This document shows positions 42,652 to 52,560 of a stretch of 64,000 nucleotides of DNA, piece after piece. The notes beneath the pieces were generated by a model. That model did not search any database, was not told the origin of the DNA, and was given only the letters and a program-made list of their open reading frames with translations. The stretch lies in contig NZ_FOHA01000004.1 of the NCBI RefSeq assembly GCF_900111355.1, forward strand, positions 78,256 to 142,255, given 5' to 3'. The stretch comes from Isobaculum melis. GTDB taxonomy: Bacteria > Bacillota > Bacilli > Lactobacillales > Carnobacteriaceae. Position numbers and translations under genes: made by a program. Numbering within the stretch: the stretch's first letter is position 1; the number at the start of each line of letters is the position of its first letter.

Positions 42652-45627
42652 ATGAGACAAAAAGAGAAGACAAAATGGTGGAAATATGGGGTGCTCGTGT
42701 TGAGTATACTATTGATGATTCTGGTAAATCAAAAAAATCATCGAATAGAAGCTCAAACGAATGTACAAAAAAATCTGATAAAAAAAGGACCTATTGAGAT
42801 TGATGAAGGTTTAGCAAAATTTGAGGTGCCATCAGATGCCAATTCTCAAGAGGAATTAGGAATGCCAACTGGTTACGTTCAAGATAAAGGATATGAGCGC
42901 GTTTTCTATAGAGAACAAATACATAGTTATAGTTCACAAACCTCAGATCGTTTTTTTGCTTCTCCGTATTATCTAGCAGATGGTCATGTATTATTTACAA
43001 TCATGCATAGAAATACTGGCGCTACCCCAGATATATATTATGTTAGTTTGTTTTATGCTAAACCTGATGGAGAAATTATCGATCAAATATCTGTTGCGAC
43101 AGGTGGTGCTCCTTTAAGTCCAAGCTTTAATGGTGCTACAGCAAATACAGATCATTTTGCGACGACACCTTCAGATGTGATGCCATTAGCAACAAATTTA
43201 TATCATGTGCAGTATAGTGGCTATGCAAATGGAAATCGTCAAAACTTATGGAGAGATTTGGAATTTTCAATTGAAAATAATCGAATAGCTGTGAAAAATT
43301 GGCATACAATTCAGTATGCACCACCAGTAATGAAAGGAACAGATTTAGAGCAAGTTCACAAATTATATGGCACACAAGATATTATTAATCATGGAATAAC
43401 AAATAGGGGTCAACATAATGTCACAGAAGTTTATCAGTGGGATGCAACAAAAAATACTTACAATCGTTTAGTCAATTTGAGTTTGGCAGGTTTAGAAAGT
43501 GAAGACTCTGGAACTTGGTCATATGATATAGGAAGAATCAGAATGAATGATGGTTATTATGGTGCCATATTTACTGGGCTTACTAGCCCAGGGAATTATA
43601 GATACCAGATTAGATTATGGGATAAAAATGGAAATCACCCAGTCATTATCGATGATTCCAGGGATTCACCAATGAGATTATCAAAAGCGAGTGCAACTGG
43701 TGATGCTTTTTATTATACAAAAACAGGGCCAAATGAGGTTAGTTTACATCTTGTAGATTTAACCGAAAGTACACCTCGCTCAACTAAAATTCTTTCCTTA
43801 CCAAAAGGTTCAACGGTCCAGATAGAAGCAAATGGAGCGAATGAATTTGTTATCTATGGTTCAATCAGTGAGCCCTCTTCCTTTTTAAACTTAACGACAC
43901 CAGGAATCTTTTTTGCAATATTAGACGATCAGTATCAAATGAAAGAAAAAGAAGCAGGGCTAGTTTCCATGACTGGCAACTTTATTATCTATTCTTTAGA
44001 TAAAATAAAAGATAATCATTTCTTTATTACAGGAAGTGGAACAACTAGGGATTTGGCAACTGTTCCACCAAAAACTGGCTGGCAAGAAACAGCAAATAGT
44101 AAGGATATACATGTTCCCAATAATGCTGGCTTTGGCTCATTATATATTGGTAAAAATCATTTTCCATGGTTGCATGTAGGGAATCCACTGATTATTAATA
44201 TTGATCAGCAAAGGTCAGCTGCTGAATGGGAGTCGATTTTACTAAATGACGTGAAAGTTTCTGACACCTATGATTTATCCCCACAAAATCTAACAGGTCA
44301 AAAAACACAAGCAATGCTAGATAAACGAATCAATCGCAATCCTATCAATCCTAGTTTACCAATCGCCTGGGAAGCTTTAGGGCTTGATAAGACGACGCGT
44401 GGAGCTAATGAGGTAAAATACTTCATGACTGATTTCACAAATCTAACAACTGCTCATTCAAGATGGGTAAATAAAGTAGATGATGCAACAGAAATAACTA
44501 GCGACAATAAATTAGCATTAGCTGCATCAAATTTCTCTATCCATGTGGATGATTTAAATCGTTTAACAGCAACTGAAGCAAAAAAATTATCTGATAGCAT
44601 AGGATGGAATTTGACCAATGGAAACATCTTTGATAGTACAGAAAATAGTACAAATACTATCACTGTAAATGAGGATGAATTAAAAAAAATTAAAGCTGCT
44701 AAAGCCGCCTATGATGCACTAGGTAGTCAACCTAATGCGGAAGAAAAAGCCAAGCTAATCAAGCCTTATCCGTTAACCTTTACAATGCAAACAAAAGATG
44801 GAACTTGTGAACGAATTGCAACAGTCTTTGTGACTGATGATACAACTGAAATTGATCAAGATATTGTGATTTACGGTTTTGATTTTAATCAATCTATCAA
44901 AAAAGTAAAAACAGTGCAGTCATCAGAAATCATTACGGCGTCTAAAGCATCTGCATGGGATTTTAAGATGAACTGGAAAAAAGGCGATACTCAATTACCT
45001 GATAGTCAATTATCAGTGGACTTAACTTATTTAGGTGCAACGGATGATGTCACTGGCTTAAATCTCGTGGAACAGGTAGGCGATTATAAAATCAGGTTGT
45101 TATATAGTGGTGTTACTCCTACAAGAGTGAGTCAGCTGCCAACAGCACATGTTTTTGGAGATGAAGTGACCATCCATGTGAGACAAGTTGTATTGGCTCA
45201 AAAAGATGAAATAGTTGTACCAGCGAAAGGCTATTATGTGTTTCAAAATCTCAATAGCGTAGCAACACCTACTATTCATTCTGAGAATAATGTACAAACA
45301 CAGACTTTAACGGATGATAGCAATCAAACTTTTGAGTCCATTAGCTTAAAATTAGCTTTTGATTATTGGTGCTATCAAGTGAAGCCGATTGTACCAGAGT
45401 ATTATCAGTATGACGGTTTCGTTGTAACGCCTAAAGAACCGACTAGCACGAATCCACATGCTGCGGCAAATAAGGATGGAAATGCAACTGATCCTATTCC
45501 AATACTAGATTTTGCAGATACAGATGTTTATTGGTTAACAATTTACTTAAAGCCAAATGATGCACAGGTTATCAAACCTTATAGCTGGGATTATCAATTG
45601 AATCCTCTTGGAGAAGTGAAACCTTAG
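42652..45627 (+). CDS. Large secreted protein of unknown function
   Basis: 991 residues. The signal peptide has a charged start, a hydrophobic core (YGVLVLSILLMILV) and probable cleavage near IEA-QT. Residues of about 60-540 are strand-rich with repeated aromatic and Asp-Gly turns, suggesting a beta-propeller or lectin-like fold. A central helical insert (DELKKIKAAKAAYDALGSQPNAEEKAK) precedes Ig-like segments (TVFVTDDTTEIDQDIVIYGFDF; LSVDLTYLGATDDVTG). There is no LPXTG motif, transmembrane anchor, LysM or WxL tail, so it is released or non-covalently bound. ATG 42652 has AAAGGAGA at 42,633-42,640. It shares upstream motifs with the sipW cluster and may be a further matrix component. I recognise no family. 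Confidence 0.7.
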   Translation: MRQKEKTKWWKYGVLVLSILLMILVNQKNHRIEAQTNVQKNLIKKGPIEIDEGLAKFEVPSDANSQEELGMPTGYVQDKGYERVFYREQIHSYSSQTSDRFFASPYYLADGHVLFTIMHRNTGATPDIYYVSLFYAKPDGEIIDQISVATGGAPLSPSFNGATANTDHFATTPSDVMPLATNLYHVQYSGYANGNRQNLWRDLEFSIENNRIAVKNWHTIQYAPPVMKGTDLEQVHKLYGTQDIINHGITNRGQHNVTEVYQWDATKNTYNRLVNLSLAGLESEDSGTWSYDIGRIRMNDGYYGAIFTGLTSPGNYRYQIRLWDKNGNHPVIIDDSRDSPMRLSKASATGDAFYYTKTGPNEVSLHLVDLTESTPRSTKILSLPKGSTVQIEANGANEFVIYGSISEPSSFLNLTTPGIFFAILDDQYQMKEKEAGLVSMTGNFIIYSLDKIKDNHFFITGSGTTRDLATVPPKTGWQETANSKDIHVPNNAGFGSLYIGKNHFPWLHVGNPLIINIDQQRSAAEWESILLNDVKVSDTYDLSPQNLTGQKTQAMLDKRINRNPINPSLPIAWEALGLDKTTRGANEVKYFMTDFTNLTTAHSRWVNKVDDATEITSDNKLALAASNFSIHVDDLNRLTATEAKKLSDSIGWNLTNGNIFDSTENSTNTITVNEDELKKIKAAKAAYDALGSQPNAEEKAKLIKPYPLTFTMQTKDGTCERIATVFVTDDTTEIDQDIVIYGFDFNQSIKKVKTVQSSEIITASKASAWDFKMNWKKGDTQLPDSQLSVDLTYLGATDDVTGLNLVEQVGDYKIRLLYSGVTPTRVSQLPTAHVFGDEVTIHVRQVVLAQKDEIVVPAKGYYVFQNLNSVATPTIHSENNVQTQTLTDDSNQTFESISLKLAFDYWCYQVKPIVPEYYQYDGFVVTPKEPTSTNPHAAANKDGNATDPIPILDFADTDVYWLTIYLKPNDAQVIKPYSWDYQLNPLGEVKP

Positions 45628-45730
45628 ACTTTATTTGGAAAGTAAAAACAATCTAAGAGAATGAAGGATAGCAAAGAAACTCATTCTAGCAAGTCTGAAT
45701 TCGTTATGAAGGAAGAACCTTTAAGTTAAC

Positions 45731-45780
45731 AAAAAGCTTTCCCATTTAGTGTTGCAAACCTAATGGGAAAGCTTTTATTT
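45731..45780. terminator. Bidirectional terminator
   Basis: AAAAAGCTTTCCCATTTAG pairs with CTAATGGGAAAGCTTTT. T-rich on both sides; it lies between the secreted-protein gene and the convergent ClbS/DfsB gene. Confidence 0.85.
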
Positions 45781-45783
45781 ATT

Positions 45784-46308
45784 TTAATTTACAAGTTGAT
45801 TTTTCTTCCATTTACGAATCTTTGTACGGAAGTTTGTAAAGGGTGAAATGGTATTAATCTTAATCCAACGAACCATCGCCCAGCTTTCATTATCTCCAGT
45901 CCATTGACGGACGCCTTGAGTAAATAATTCTTCATCTGATAAGCCATCAATCCAAGCTTGGCAATCTTGTTCTAGCTGTTTAAAACATTTGCGCATGTCG
46001 GTTAATGACATCCCTTCACAGTCCTGATAAAAAATCTGATACATCTCCCCCAAACGATTCCATTTAAAACCCTCTCTAGGCATGACCGCTTCTTTTCCTG
46101 CCTTTTCATCAGCATCCCATTTCATTAAGAGTCTGAGCCAGCCAATTTGATAAGCAATAATTTCAGCAGGTGTGCGGTCAATAACTTCATCCCTCACATC
46201 ACGATCCGCCTCTGCAATTGCATCAAATTCACCATCTAACAGCAGATATCGCTTATGAATTTCATCCTTTAACGCTTGTTTTGTTTTTGGTAAAGCACTG
46301 GTTGCCAT
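45784..46308 (-). CDS. ClbS/DfsB-family four-helix protein
   Basis: 174 residues, four-helix bundle of the DinB-like superfamily. RTPAEIIAYQIGWLRLLMKWDADEKAG, PREGFKWNRLGEMYQIFYQDCEGMSL and GVRQWTGDNESWAMVRWIKINTISPF are the blocks of ClbS/DfsB (DUF1706). ClbS protects colibactin producers by hydrolysing the toxin, but most members have no known substrate. There are no biosynthetic genes nearby. Single gene. Confidence 0.85.
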   Translation of the reverse strand: MATSALPKTKQALKDEIHKRYLLLDGEFDAIAEADRDVRDEVIDRTPAEIIAYQIGWLRLLMKWDADEKAGKEAVMPREGFKWNRLGEMYQIFYQDCEGMSLTDMRKCFKQLEQDCQAWIDGLSDEELFTQGVRQWTGDNESWAMVRWIKINTISPFTNFRTKIRKWKKNQLVN

Positions 46309-46435
46309 AGCTAGTCACTTCCATTTCTTTAAGTTAAGATAAGTATAAAGGATGACATAGTGAGAGAGTCAACAGAAAAAAGAAAACCTTTAGCGAAGCA
46401 CTACTTCTTTTTTGAGATTTATGTTAAAATGTTAG

Positions 46436-46449
46436 GGAACAAGTGTGCG
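46436..46449 (+). promoter_or_regulatory. Possible LexA box at ruvA
   Basis: GGAACAAGTGTGCG differs from the ideal SOS box CGAACN4GTTCG at two positions. It lies just downstream of an extended -10 (TGTTAAAAT, ending 46,430), a place where a repressor would block transcription. ruvAB is LexA-regulated in Bacillus. Confidence 0.45.
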
Positions 46450-46489
46450 TTAATGCATGCTTTATTGAATGGAATAGGTGGTATTGAAC

Positions 46490-47098
46490 ATGTACGAATA
46501 TATGAAGGGACGTTTGTCCTTTGTGTCTCCAAGTTATTTAGCAGTTGAAGTAGGTGGAATTGGCTATCAATTATTTGTTGCAAATCCATTTCGCTTTTCT
46601 AGCAAATTTAATGAGGAAATTTTGATTTATGTCCATCAAGCAGTCAGAGAAGACGCCATTACCCTATATGGCTTTGCTGATTTAGATGAAAAACAATTAT
46701 TTTTAAAATTAATTAGTGTCTCAGGCATTGGTCCTAAAAGCGCACTAGCCATCTTAGCTAGCGATGATCATGGTGGTTTAGTCAATGCTATTGAAACAGA
46801 TGATGCAGGGTATTTAACGAAGTTTCCTGGTGTTGGTAAAAAAACAGCTCAGCAAATTGTCTTAGATTTAAAAGGCAAATTAGGTGAATTAAGCACTACA
46901 GCGGCTGCCACCGAGAAAATGGAAGCCAGTCCAGTTGTTAGCGCAACGAAACATATGGAAGAAGCGCTGGAAGCCCTTAAAGCATTAGGCTATAGCGCGA
47001 AAGAATTGAAACGTATTGAACCAAAATTAAAATTAGTTGAAGCAACAAGCACAGATGAATATTTACGAACAGCCTTAAAATTATTGATGAAAAAATAA
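46490..47098 (+). CDS. ruvA: Holliday junction helicase subunit RuvA
   Basis: 202 residues. An OB-fold start ([30 protein letters not shown]), helix-hairpin-helix motifs ([37 protein letters not shown]) and a C-terminal RuvB-binding domain ([20 protein letters not shown]). RuvA tetramers hold the four-way junction for RuvB. ATG 46490 has AGGTGG upstream and gives the canonical MYEY start. Confidence 0.96.
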   Translation: MYEYMKGRLSFVSPSYLAVEVGGIGYQLFVANPFRFSSKFNEEILIYVHQAVREDAITLYGFADLDEKQLFLKLISVSGIGPKSALAILASDDHGGLVNAIETDDAGYLTKFPGVGKKTAQQIVLDLKGKLGELSTTAAATEKMEASPVVSATKHMEEALEALKALGYSAKELKRIEPKLKLVEATSTDEYLRTALKLLMKK

Positions 47099-47119
47099 CT
47101 CTGTAAAGGACTGAAGCAG

Positions 47120-47527
47120 ATGAAGATTGCCTTAATTGCTCATGACCGTAAAAAGGAACGGATGATTGAATGTTGTTTGGCCTATTATGAACTATTGAAG
47201 CCACATGAACTTTTTGCAACAGGAACAACTGGTTTAAGAATTGAAGAAGCAACAGGACTATCCATTCATCGCTTTAATTCTGGACCACTTGGTGGCGATC
47301 AGCAAATTGGGGCGATGATTGCAGAAGGTCAAATGGACTTGGTCATTTTTTTAAGAGATCCATTAACGGCACAGCCACATGAACCAGATGTTTCAGCCTT
47401 GCTTCGATTAGCGGATGTTTATGATGTGCCACTAGCAAGCAATATTGGAACAGCTGAGGTTCTATTAAGAGGACTTGGACAAGGTCTGGTGGATTGGCGG
47501 AAGTTATTTCATCAAAAGAAAAGTTAA
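47120..47527 (+). CDS. mgsA: Methylglyoxal synthase
   Basis: 135 residues. Converts dihydroxyacetone phosphate to methylglyoxal, a bypass of lower glycolysis under phosphate limitation. [58 protein letters not shown] (phosphate loop and catalytic Asp) and [24 protein letters not shown] are diagnostic. It sits between ruvA (21 bases upstream) and ruvB, which is unusual because these two are normally adjacent. In Bacillus mgsA is elsewhere. Co-transcription with the repair genes is likely. Confidence 0.95.
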   Translation: MKIALIAHDRKKERMIECCLAYYELLKPHELFATGTTGLRIEEATGLSIHRFNSGPLGGDQQIGAMIAEGQMDLVIFLRDPLTAQPHEPDVSALLRLADVYDVPLASNIGTAEVLLRGLGQGLVDWRKLFHQKKS

Positions 47528-47545
47528 GTGAAAGAGGTGACAATT

Positions 47546-48559
47546 GTGACAGAGGAAAATCGCATTGTTTCGGGGGAGCAGATTGATGGTGAAGAAGTAA
47601 CAATTGAAAAAAGCTTGCGTCCAGTCACAATGAGCCAATATATTGGACAAGATAAAGTTAAACGAGAATTATCGATTTATATAGAAGCAGCCAAAAGACG
47701 TGAAGAGGCTTTAGATCATGTCTTACTTTATGGACCACCTGGACTTGGTAAAACAACAATGGCAATGGTGATTGCGAATGAAATGAATGTTGGGATTAGA
47801 ACAACGAGTGGGCCTGCAATTGAACGACAGGGCGATTTAGTGGCTTTGTTGAACGAGCTAGAGCCTGGGGATGTTTTATTTATTGATGAAATTCATCGCA
47901 TGCCAAGAGTTGTAGAGGAAATGCTGTATTCTGCAATGGAGGATTTCTTTATTGATATCATTGTAGGGGAAGGCCCAAATGCACATCCAGTTCATTTCCC
48001 CTTACCACCCTTTACTTTAGTAGGGGCGACAACGAGAGCAGGTTTATTATCTGCGCCTTTAAGAGATCGTTTTGGAATTGTAGCGCATATGGAATACTAT
48101 CAAGAAAAAGATTTAGCTGAGATTGTCTTGCGCTCAGCAGATATTTTTGCCACAGAAATTGAAGCAAGTGGTGCGATTGAAATTGCTTTGCGTTCAAGAG
48201 GAACCCCACGGATTGCCAATCGATTATTAAAGCGTGTCCGTGATTTTGCCCAAGTAGAGGCAGAAGGTATTGTCACGAAAGAAATTGCTGATCAAGCATT
48301 ATATATGTTGAATGTTGATAAAAAAGGGCTCGATTATATTGACCAAAAAATCTTAAAAGCAATGATTGAATTGTATCAAGGAGGGCCAGTAGGCCTAACA
48401 ACAATTGCGGTAAATATTGGAGAAGAAACAGAAACGGTTGAAGATATGTATGAGCCTTATTTAATCCAACGAGGATTTTTAAAGCGAACCCAAAGAGGGC
48501 GGATTGTCACGGCGCTTGCTTATGAACATCTAGGCTATGATCAATCGACTGAAAAATGA
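47546..48559 (+). CDS. ruvB: Holliday junction helicase RuvB
   Basis: 337 residues, AAA+ motor. [18 protein letters not shown] is the N-terminal block, Walker A is [13 protein letters not shown], Walker [12 protein letters not shown], sensor 1 [19 protein letters not shown], and a winged helix closes it ([23 protein letters not shown]). It drives branch migration with RuvA. GTG 47546 follows GAGGTG; a GTG at 47528 is upstream of that site. queA begins 20 bases after the stop. Confidence 0.97.
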   Translation: MTEENRIVSGEQIDGEEVTIEKSLRPVTMSQYIGQDKVKRELSIYIEAAKRREEALDHVLLYGPPGLGKTTMAMVIANEMNVGIRTTSGPAIERQGDLVALLNELEPGDVLFIDEIHRMPRVVEEMLYSAMEDFFIDIIVGEGPNAHPVHFPLPPFTLVGATTRAGLLSAPLRDRFGIVAHMEYYQEKDLAEIVLRSADIFATEIEASGAIEIALRSRGTPRIANRLLKRVRDFAQVEAEGIVTKEIADQALYMLNVDKKGLDYIDQKILKAMIELYQGGPVGLTTIAVNIGEETETVEDMYEPYLIQRGFLKRTQRGRIVTALAYEHLGYDQSTEK

Positions 48560-48579
48560 GAAGGAAAGAAGGAACAAGT

Positions 48580-49611
48580 GTGTTAACAACTGAAGATTTT
48601 GATTTTGAGTTACCAGAAGAGCTAATTGCACAAACCCCACTTGAGGATCGTGCTAGTTCAAAGCTGTTAGTATTAAATAGTAAAACAGGTGCCTATGAAG
48701 ATAAGGTGTTTTCTAATATTGTGGATGAATTAAATCCAGGAGATGCTTTAGTGCTGAATGATACAAGAGTATTACCTGCTCGATTATATGGAGAAAAACC
48801 AGATACAGGTGGTCATTTAGAAGTGTTGCTGTTAAAGAATACTAAAAATGATGAATGGGAAACTCTTGTTAAGCCAGCTAAAAGAGCCAAAGTAGGCACA
48901 AAAGTTTCGTTTGGTGATGGTCGATTAACAGGTGTTGTGACTGAAGAGCTTGAACATGGTGGTCGGATTGTTGATTTTAAATATGAAGGGATTTTCCTTG
49001 AAGTATTGGAGTCATTAGGCGAAATGCCTTTACCGCCATATATCAAAGAGCGCTTAGACGATCAAGAACGCTATCAAACGGTTTATTCAAAAGAAAGTGG
49101 TTCAGCTGCGGCACCAACTGCTGGGCTACATTTTACTGAAGAATTATTAACACAGATAAAAGCAAAAGGTATAAAGCTTGTTTTCTTAACCTTACATGTT
49201 GGTCTTGGTACCTTTAGACCAGTAAGTGTTGAAAATTTAGCAGATCATCATATGCATAGTGAATTCTATCGCTTAACAGAAGAAGCTGCAGCAATCTTAA
49301 GAGAGGTTAAGGCAGCAGGTGGTCGAGTGGTAGCGGTAGGAACAACCTCTATTAGAACCTTAGAAACAATTGGGACAAAGTTTGAAGGAAATATCCAAGC
49401 AGATAGTGGCTGGACAAGTATTTTTATTGCACCAGGCTATACCTTTAAAATTGTGGATGCATTTTCAACGAATTTCCACTTACCAAAATCAACCTTAGTC
49501 ATGTTGGTGAGCGCTTTTGCAGGAAGAGAAAATGTTTTAGCAGCTTATCATCATGCTGTTGAAGCACGTTATCGTTTCTTTAGTTTTGGAGATGCTATGT
49601 TTGTGAAGTAA
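48580..49611 (+). CDS. queA: S-adenosylmethionine:tRNA ribosyltransferase-isomerase QueA
   Basis: 343 residues. Adds the ribosyl part of SAM to preQ1 in tRNA during queuosine synthesis. [48 protein letters not shown] and [11 protein letters not shown] are the family blocks. GTG 48580 follows GAAGGA by 6 bases. It is the end of the ruvA-mgsA-ruvB-queA set. The partner enzyme Tgt lies 8 kb downstream, so the queuosine genes are close but separate. Confidence 0.96.
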   Translation: MLTTEDFDFELPEELIAQTPLEDRASSKLLVLNSKTGAYEDKVFSNIVDELNPGDALVLNDTRVLPARLYGEKPDTGGHLEVLLLKNTKNDEWETLVKPAKRAKVGTKVSFGDGRLTGVVTEELEHGGRIVDFKYEGIFLEVLESLGEMPLPPYIKERLDDQERYQTVYSKESGSAAAPTAGLHFTEELLTQIKAKGIKLVFLTLHVGLGTFRPVSVENLADHHMHSEFYRLTEEAAAILREVKAAGGRVVAVGTTSIRTLETIGTKFEGNIQADSGWTSIFIAPGYTFKIVDAFSTNFHLPKSTLVMLVSAFAGRENVLAAYHHAVEARYRFFSFGDAMFVK

Positions 49612-49649
49612 TCTCAGCAGTGTAAAATTAAATAAAAGGAGGCCACCAG

Positions 49650-50462
49650 ATGTATCAAACAGTGAAAGATTGTCAGATTTATTATGAAATATTTGGGACT
49701 GGAACGCCACTTGTTTTTCTACATGGCTATGCAGTTGATCACCATATTATGAGTGAAGCATTTGAACCCATTTTGTCCAATCATCAGGAATATCAACGCA
49801 TTTATATTGATTTACCAGGAATGGGAAACTCAATAGCTAGTCCTAATCTGAAAAATGCAGATGACTTAGCTGAGGTTTTAATTGAATTCTTAAATAGTCT
49901 ATTAAAAAACCAATCCTTTATCTTATTTGGTAACTCATATGGTGGCTACCTTTCTTTAGAATTAACCTTTAAATTAAAAGAAAGAGTCAAGGGATTATTT
50001 CTACTTTGCCCAGTTGTGATTGCTAGTTCTCAGAATCGAACTGTTCCTTTGCAAGTTGAAGTTGTAGCAGAAGAACCTATTAGTGTTTCGGAAAATACAG
50101 CGTATTTTGATGACTTTCAAGGAATGATGATGTTGCAGAATCAACAGACTTGGCAGTGTTATCAAGAATCAGTTGTAACAGGCTTACAATTAAGAAATAA
50201 GCAATTTATTCAACAATTTCAACAAAATGGTTATCAGTTATCGACAGAAGAAAAAATGAGAACAGAAAGGTCTTCTGTGCCTACGATGCTACTTCTAGGC
50301 AAACAGGATCAGCAAGTAGGGTATCAAGATCAGTTGTTTTTAGTGGAACGCTTCAAAAATCTTTCCTGTTACATTGATAATTTTGCAGGACACAATTTTC
50401 AAATAGATAATGAACCTTTATTTCAGATGTTGGTTCTAAGGTTTATGGAGAAATTAAAGTAA
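49650..50462 (+). CDS. Alpha/beta-fold hydrolase
   Basis: 270 residues, cytosolic. The triad is visible: Ser in GNSYGGYLSLEL, Asp near GKQDQQVGYQ and His in FAGHNFQID. The oxyanion loop is VFLHGYAVD. A cap domain lies between about 130 and 200. Substrate unknown; the closest relatives are proline-iminopeptidase/esterase-like proteins. RBS AAAGGAGG. Single gene. Confidence 0.83.
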   Translation: MYQTVKDCQIYYEIFGTGTPLVFLHGYAVDHHIMSEAFEPILSNHQEYQRIYIDLPGMGNSIASPNLKNADDLAEVLIEFLNSLLKNQSFILFGNSYGGYLSLELTFKLKERVKGLFLLCPVVIASSQNRTVPLQVEVVAEEPISVSENTAYFDDFQGMMMLQNQQTWQCYQESVVTGLQLRNKQFIQQFQQNGYQLSTEEKMRTERSSVPTMLLLGKQDQQVGYQDQLFLVERFKNLSCYIDNFAGHNFQIDNEPLFQMLVLRFMEKLK

Positions 50463-50487
50463 AAAAGCACCTGCCAGCGCTTTTTTA
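50461..50487. terminator. Short terminator between convergent genes
   Basis: AAAAAAGC pairs with GCTTTTTT; the inner stem is weak. It may serve both the hydrolase and the HXXEE gene. Confidence 0.5.
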
Positions 50488-50492
50488 CTTAT

Positions 50493-51017
50493 TTAATTTA
50501 CTCTAGCTCCATATTGAACGAGCCAAGCATCAAATTTCTCCATAAGCCGGTGTAACAGTAAGAGATTTGCAAATGCCAAAATAGTACATACGATACAAGT
50601 TAAAAGAAGTGTTAAAGAAGAATCCGTTATTTCCTTGTAAAGTTGCAGAAGTAAATAGCAGCATAAGGGAAATTGAAGAATAGCAGTCAACAGACCAGGA
50701 ACATAGATTTTAACCTTAATTGACATTAAAAAATGAACAAAAAGATGAAGTGTATAAGCTAAGAATAGGCTGAAATAAATACTGAAGTTCTCTGTTGATT
50801 GTGTAAAAAATGAAGCTCCAGAAAGTAACAAAAACTCTTCCAAAACGGCAATTGAAAAAGCAGCTGTGTTAGTTGTATTGCCAAAAAATGGACGCTTTGC
50901 TGAAGAGAATTTTTTTCTATGACGCTTTTTCCATGCACGAACCATAATGATTTCCTCAAAATCATGAATCATAAATAGAATGGGAAGTATCCATATGATA
51001 AAGCTAGATTGAAACAT
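50493..51017 (-). CDS. HXXEE-domain membrane protein
   Basis: 174 residues, five or so hydrophobic helices. MFQSSFIIWILPILFMIHDFEEIIMVRAWKKRH holds the His-x-x-Glu-Glu motif (HDFEE) at the end of the first helix, and the second acidic motif AVLEEFLLL follows. Function of the family is unknown; a membrane enzyme or metal site is suspected. It is divergent from a TetR regulator with a palindrome between them. Confidence 0.78.
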   Translation of the reverse strand: MFQSSFIIWILPILFMIHDFEEIIMVRAWKKRHRKKFSSAKRPFFGNTTNTAAFSIAVLEEFLLLSGASFFTQSTENFSIYFSLFLAYTLHLFVHFLMSIKVKIYVPGLLTAILQFPLCCYLLLQLYKEITDSSLTLLLTCIVCTILAFANLLLLHRLMEKFDAWLVQYGARVN

Positions 51018-51040
51018 ATCATCACCTACTTTTTTTATTT

Positions 51041-51052
51041 TTCACATGTGAA
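51041..51052. promoter_or_regulatory. Palindrome between the HXXEE and tetR genes
   Basis: TTCACATGTGAA, a perfect 12-bp palindrome 24 bases from the HXXEE start and 96 bases from the TetR start. A plausible TetR-type operator. Confidence 0.4.
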
Positions 51053-51148
51053 GTAACGTCAGTTTAGCTGATTTTTTTGTGAAAATCTAGTAGTTGGATA
51101 AAAGTGCATCAAAACTAGTAAAAGTGAGACAGAAAGGAGCCTAGTCCA

Positions 51149-51694
51149 ATGAATCAAGCAACTCGATCAAAAAAAGAATTGACAAAATCCTTATTTGAAT
51201 TAATGAAAAGAAAAGATTTTACTCGCATCACAGTGACTGAAATTGCACAGCAGGCCTTATTAGATCGAAGAACTTTTTATCGGCATTACGTACAAAAAGA
51301 AGAAATCATTGAAGACTATTGTGATGAACTTTGCCTTGCTTATATTGGAAGACTAAAACAAGTCATGCCAATCAATTTTTATCTCATGGCTTTCATTTAT
51401 TTTGAATTTTGGTATGAACATCGAGAATTTCTAGCGCTTATAATCTCTAGTCATTTATATCATTTTGTGATTGCTAGGTATGATACTTATTTACCCCATA
51501 TTCGAGAAATTTTTGAAGGACAAACCTTTGAATATGAGAATACTACAATGGAAAAATATGCACTTTCTTTTAGTATTGGTGGCTTTTGGCATTTATTAAA
51601 GGTTTGGCAAAAAAATGGCATGCAAGAAACACCTGAGGAAATGGCAACTATTATGATGAAAGCTTATGTTTTAGTCGATAAAACAAAAAAGTAG
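51149..51694 (+). CDS. TetR-family regulator
   Basis: 181 residues. The DNA-binding part is RKDFTRITVTEIAQQALLDRRTFYRHYVQKEEIIEDY, typical of TetR. The C-terminal ligand domain (FYLMAFIYFEFWYEHREFLAL) resembles the DhaS/TetR_C group of Firmicutes. Divergent from the HXXEE gene, which may be its target. Ligand unknown. Confidence 0.85.
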   Translation: MNQATRSKKELTKSLFELMKRKDFTRITVTEIAQQALLDRRTFYRHYVQKEEIIEDYCDELCLAYIGRLKQVMPINFYLMAFIYFEFWYEHREFLALIISSHLYHFVIARYDTYLPHIREIFEGQTFEYENTTMEKYALSFSIGGFWHLLKVWQKNGMQETPEEMATIMMKAYVLVDKTKK

Positions 51695-51726
51695 CCAGTT
51701 GCTAAAGTGATAGCAACTGGCTTTAT
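51693..51726 (+). terminator. Terminator after tetR
   Basis: AGCCAGTTGCTA pairs with TAGCAACTGGCT around a short loop; a weak T-run follows. From here to 52,083 (about 360 bases) I see only AT-rich sequence and a promoter (TTGAAA and an extended TATACT near 52,040) for the next gene. Confidence 0.75.
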
Positions 51727-52083
51727 ACTTTCAGAGAGACAAGAATAAGGAATCATGGAGATAAGGTAAAGCGAGGTTTTTCTCTTTCTTCACGTTATTT
51801 TGTTAAAACACACGACATTTTTCTTTTTAACACTATCCAATACTTTACCTAGTAAAACAAAGGTGATAGGCAAATCATAAACTGAGACGAACATTTTAAA
51901 CATATGCATTCTTAAAACTTTTGAATGGACTCCTTATTCAAGCTTACTTCTCTCTTTCTACTTAGAGTATAGCACCTTGAGTAAGCGTTTGCAAAAAATA
52001 GGACTTAAAGAGAATCTATTGAAAATTTGTGAGATATGTTATACTACTAAGCAAGAAAAAAGAATTGTGAGGACTGACCAAAT

Positions 52084-52530
52084 ATGGAAGAAGACTATTT
52101 AGGAAAAGAAATAAAAGTACTACAAAAACCAAGCTTAGGGGACACCATCTTCTTTGGTGGATTAGGTATCGTCGGGATGCTGAGTCTATTTTTTACTAGT
52201 GCCTATCCAAATGGACAAATGATCATCTTCATTTTAGCTGTCATCTGTTTAGCAATGGGCTATTGGTCCTTTGGAAGACGTAAAGACGGGGTCGTTTTAT
52301 ATGAGCATGGGATGAAAATTGATTATGCAAAATTTAAACGAACGGTTTATTATCGTGAAATTCAAGAGGTACGAGATCAAGATAAAAAAAAGAAACGCAA
52401 ACGCTTTATCACTTTTCCTCATTTTTATTTAACAGATGGGACCGTTTTTAAATTAATTATTCCAATCGAAAGAGACAATCAGGAGCTATTTTATTCAATG
52501 GCAGAACCAGGATTTATGTTAGAAAAATAA
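52084..52530 (+). CDS. Small membrane protein with PH-like tail
   Basis: 148 residues. Two transmembrane helices (about 21-37 and 45-60) are followed by a cytosolic part: GVVLYEHGMKIDYAKFKRTVYYREIQEVRDQDKKKKRKRF and FPHFYLTDGTVFKLIIPIERDN, which has the beta pattern of DUF/PH-like domains in Firmicute membrane proteins. No catalytic motif. Function unknown. Convergent with the fluoride exporter, with a shared terminator. Confidence 0.65.
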   Translation: MEEDYLGKEIKVLQKPSLGDTIFFGGLGIVGMLSLFFTSAYPNGQMIIFILAVICLAMGYWSFGRRKDGVVLYEHGMKIDYAKFKRTVYYREIQEVRDQDKKKKRKRFITFPHFYLTDGTVFKLIIPIERDNQELFYSMAEPGFMLEK

Positions 52531-52531
52531 C

Positions 52532-52560
52532 AGAGCATGCCCGAGGGCATGCTCTTATTT
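52532..52560. terminator. Terminator between convergent genes
   Basis: AGAGCATGCCC pairs with GGGCATGCTCT with a very short loop; T-rich on the plus side. Confidence 0.8.

Noticed and set aside
51790-51903. Minus-strand 38-codon ORF in the gap after tetR
   Set aside because: It starts with ATG and is free of stops, but has no RBS or promoter and no recognisable motif.
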